Assembly (NCBI RefSeq): GCF_027257845.1
Contig: NZ_JAPVOT010000015.1
Location: forward strand, 48,384 to 112,383
Direction of reading: 5' to 3'
DNA from: Alteromonas sp. BMJM2
Lineage (GTDB): Bacteria > Pseudomonadota > Gammaproteobacteria > Enterobacterales > Alteromonadaceae
DNA length: 64,000 bases
Shown here: piece by piece, positions 63,874 to 64,000 of the stretch
Layout: each line of letters starts with the position of its first letter
Numbering within the stretch: position 1 is the first letter of the stretch
Notes under the pieces: model-generated
The model's input: the letters and a program-made list of their open reading frames with translations, nothing else
Databases searched by the model: none
Told to the model about the DNA's origin: nothing
Position numbers and translations under genes: made by a program

Positions 63874-63998
63874 CACCTAACACATATGAGCCTCCGGGCT
63901 GTCAATGAAAAAAGATAGCCCTTTGACCGCTATTTCAAGATCAATACCGTTGCCTTTTTAGAACTCGTTTACTTCGTCTGTCATGGTTGATGTTAGGC
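63874..63998 (+). other. attC site of cassette 4
   Basis: R'' ACCTAAC (63874-63880) directly follows the cassette 4 stop, and R' GTTAGGC is at 63992-63998. About 125 bases with weaker internal pairing than the others. The array probably continues beyond the window. Confidence 0.75.
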
Positions 63999-64000
63999 AA

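Overview
The window looks like chromosomal DNA of a marine, polysaccharide-degrading gammaproteobacterium of the Alteromonadaceae type (Alteromonas, Paraglaciecola or relatives). This is inferred from three things: large TonB-dependent receptors without SusD partners, an ulvan-type set of lyases, sulfatases and rhamnosidases, and an integron with a reverse-oriented integrase. Base composition is moderately AT-rich by eye. No tRNA, rRNA, CRISPR array or insertion sequence was seen.

Layout. (1) 1-3.0 kb: the end of an L-rhamnose catabolic operon (aldolase/dehydrogenase C-terminus, L-rhamnose isomerase, L-lactate dehydrogenase). (2) 3.1-14.5 kb: a lone NPP1/Vps62-like secreted protein, then an ECF sigma / FecR / STN-type TonB receptor signalling set, a convergent second receptor, a secreted PI-PLC-like protein and a metallophosphoesterase. 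(3) 14.6-24.7 kb: ThuA-like protein, Gfo/Idh/MocA oxidoreductase, a GH10 enzyme with an N-terminal beta-sandwich, a PAS-AraC regulator, and a divergent operon of sugar isomerase, MFS transporter, Tat-exported subunit and GMC dehydrogenase. (4) 24.8-34.8 kb: a third TonB receptor, three translationally coupled flavin-dependent-halogenase-like genes (the middle one without the flavin and catalytic motifs), and a second GMC/Tat-subunit pair on the opposite strand. (5) 35.1-58.4 kb: a polysaccharide locus. It begins with an RNA polymerase sigma factor and a membrane anti-sigma-like protein carrying a LamG domain. It continues with two GH78 rhamnosidases, a sulfatase fused to a GH39-like domain, a GH88, a beta-helix protein, a GH105, a second sulfatase, a PL24-like lyase, a GH5 and two divergent PL25-like lyases. 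(6) 58.5-64 kb: a Sel1-repeat protein, a gene-poor stretch, and an integron (intI, attI and four cassettes with attC sites).

How it fits together. The lyases, sulfatases, uronyl hydrolases, rhamnosidases and GH39-like domain match what is needed to dismantle ulvan (sulfated rhamnose, uronic acid, xylose), and the rhamnose released could enter the operon at the left edge. The middle region looks like an oxidative sugar pathway: periplasmic flavoprotein dehydrogenases make a keto-sugar, which is handled by the isomerase and Gfo/Idh enzymes. The halogenase-like triad beside the TonB receptor has no function I can assign. It is, with the integron, the part most likely to hold something undescribed. 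In the integron, two palindromic sites lie upstream of intI, and the first two cassettes are same-length non-coding duplicates with signs of conserved secondary structure.
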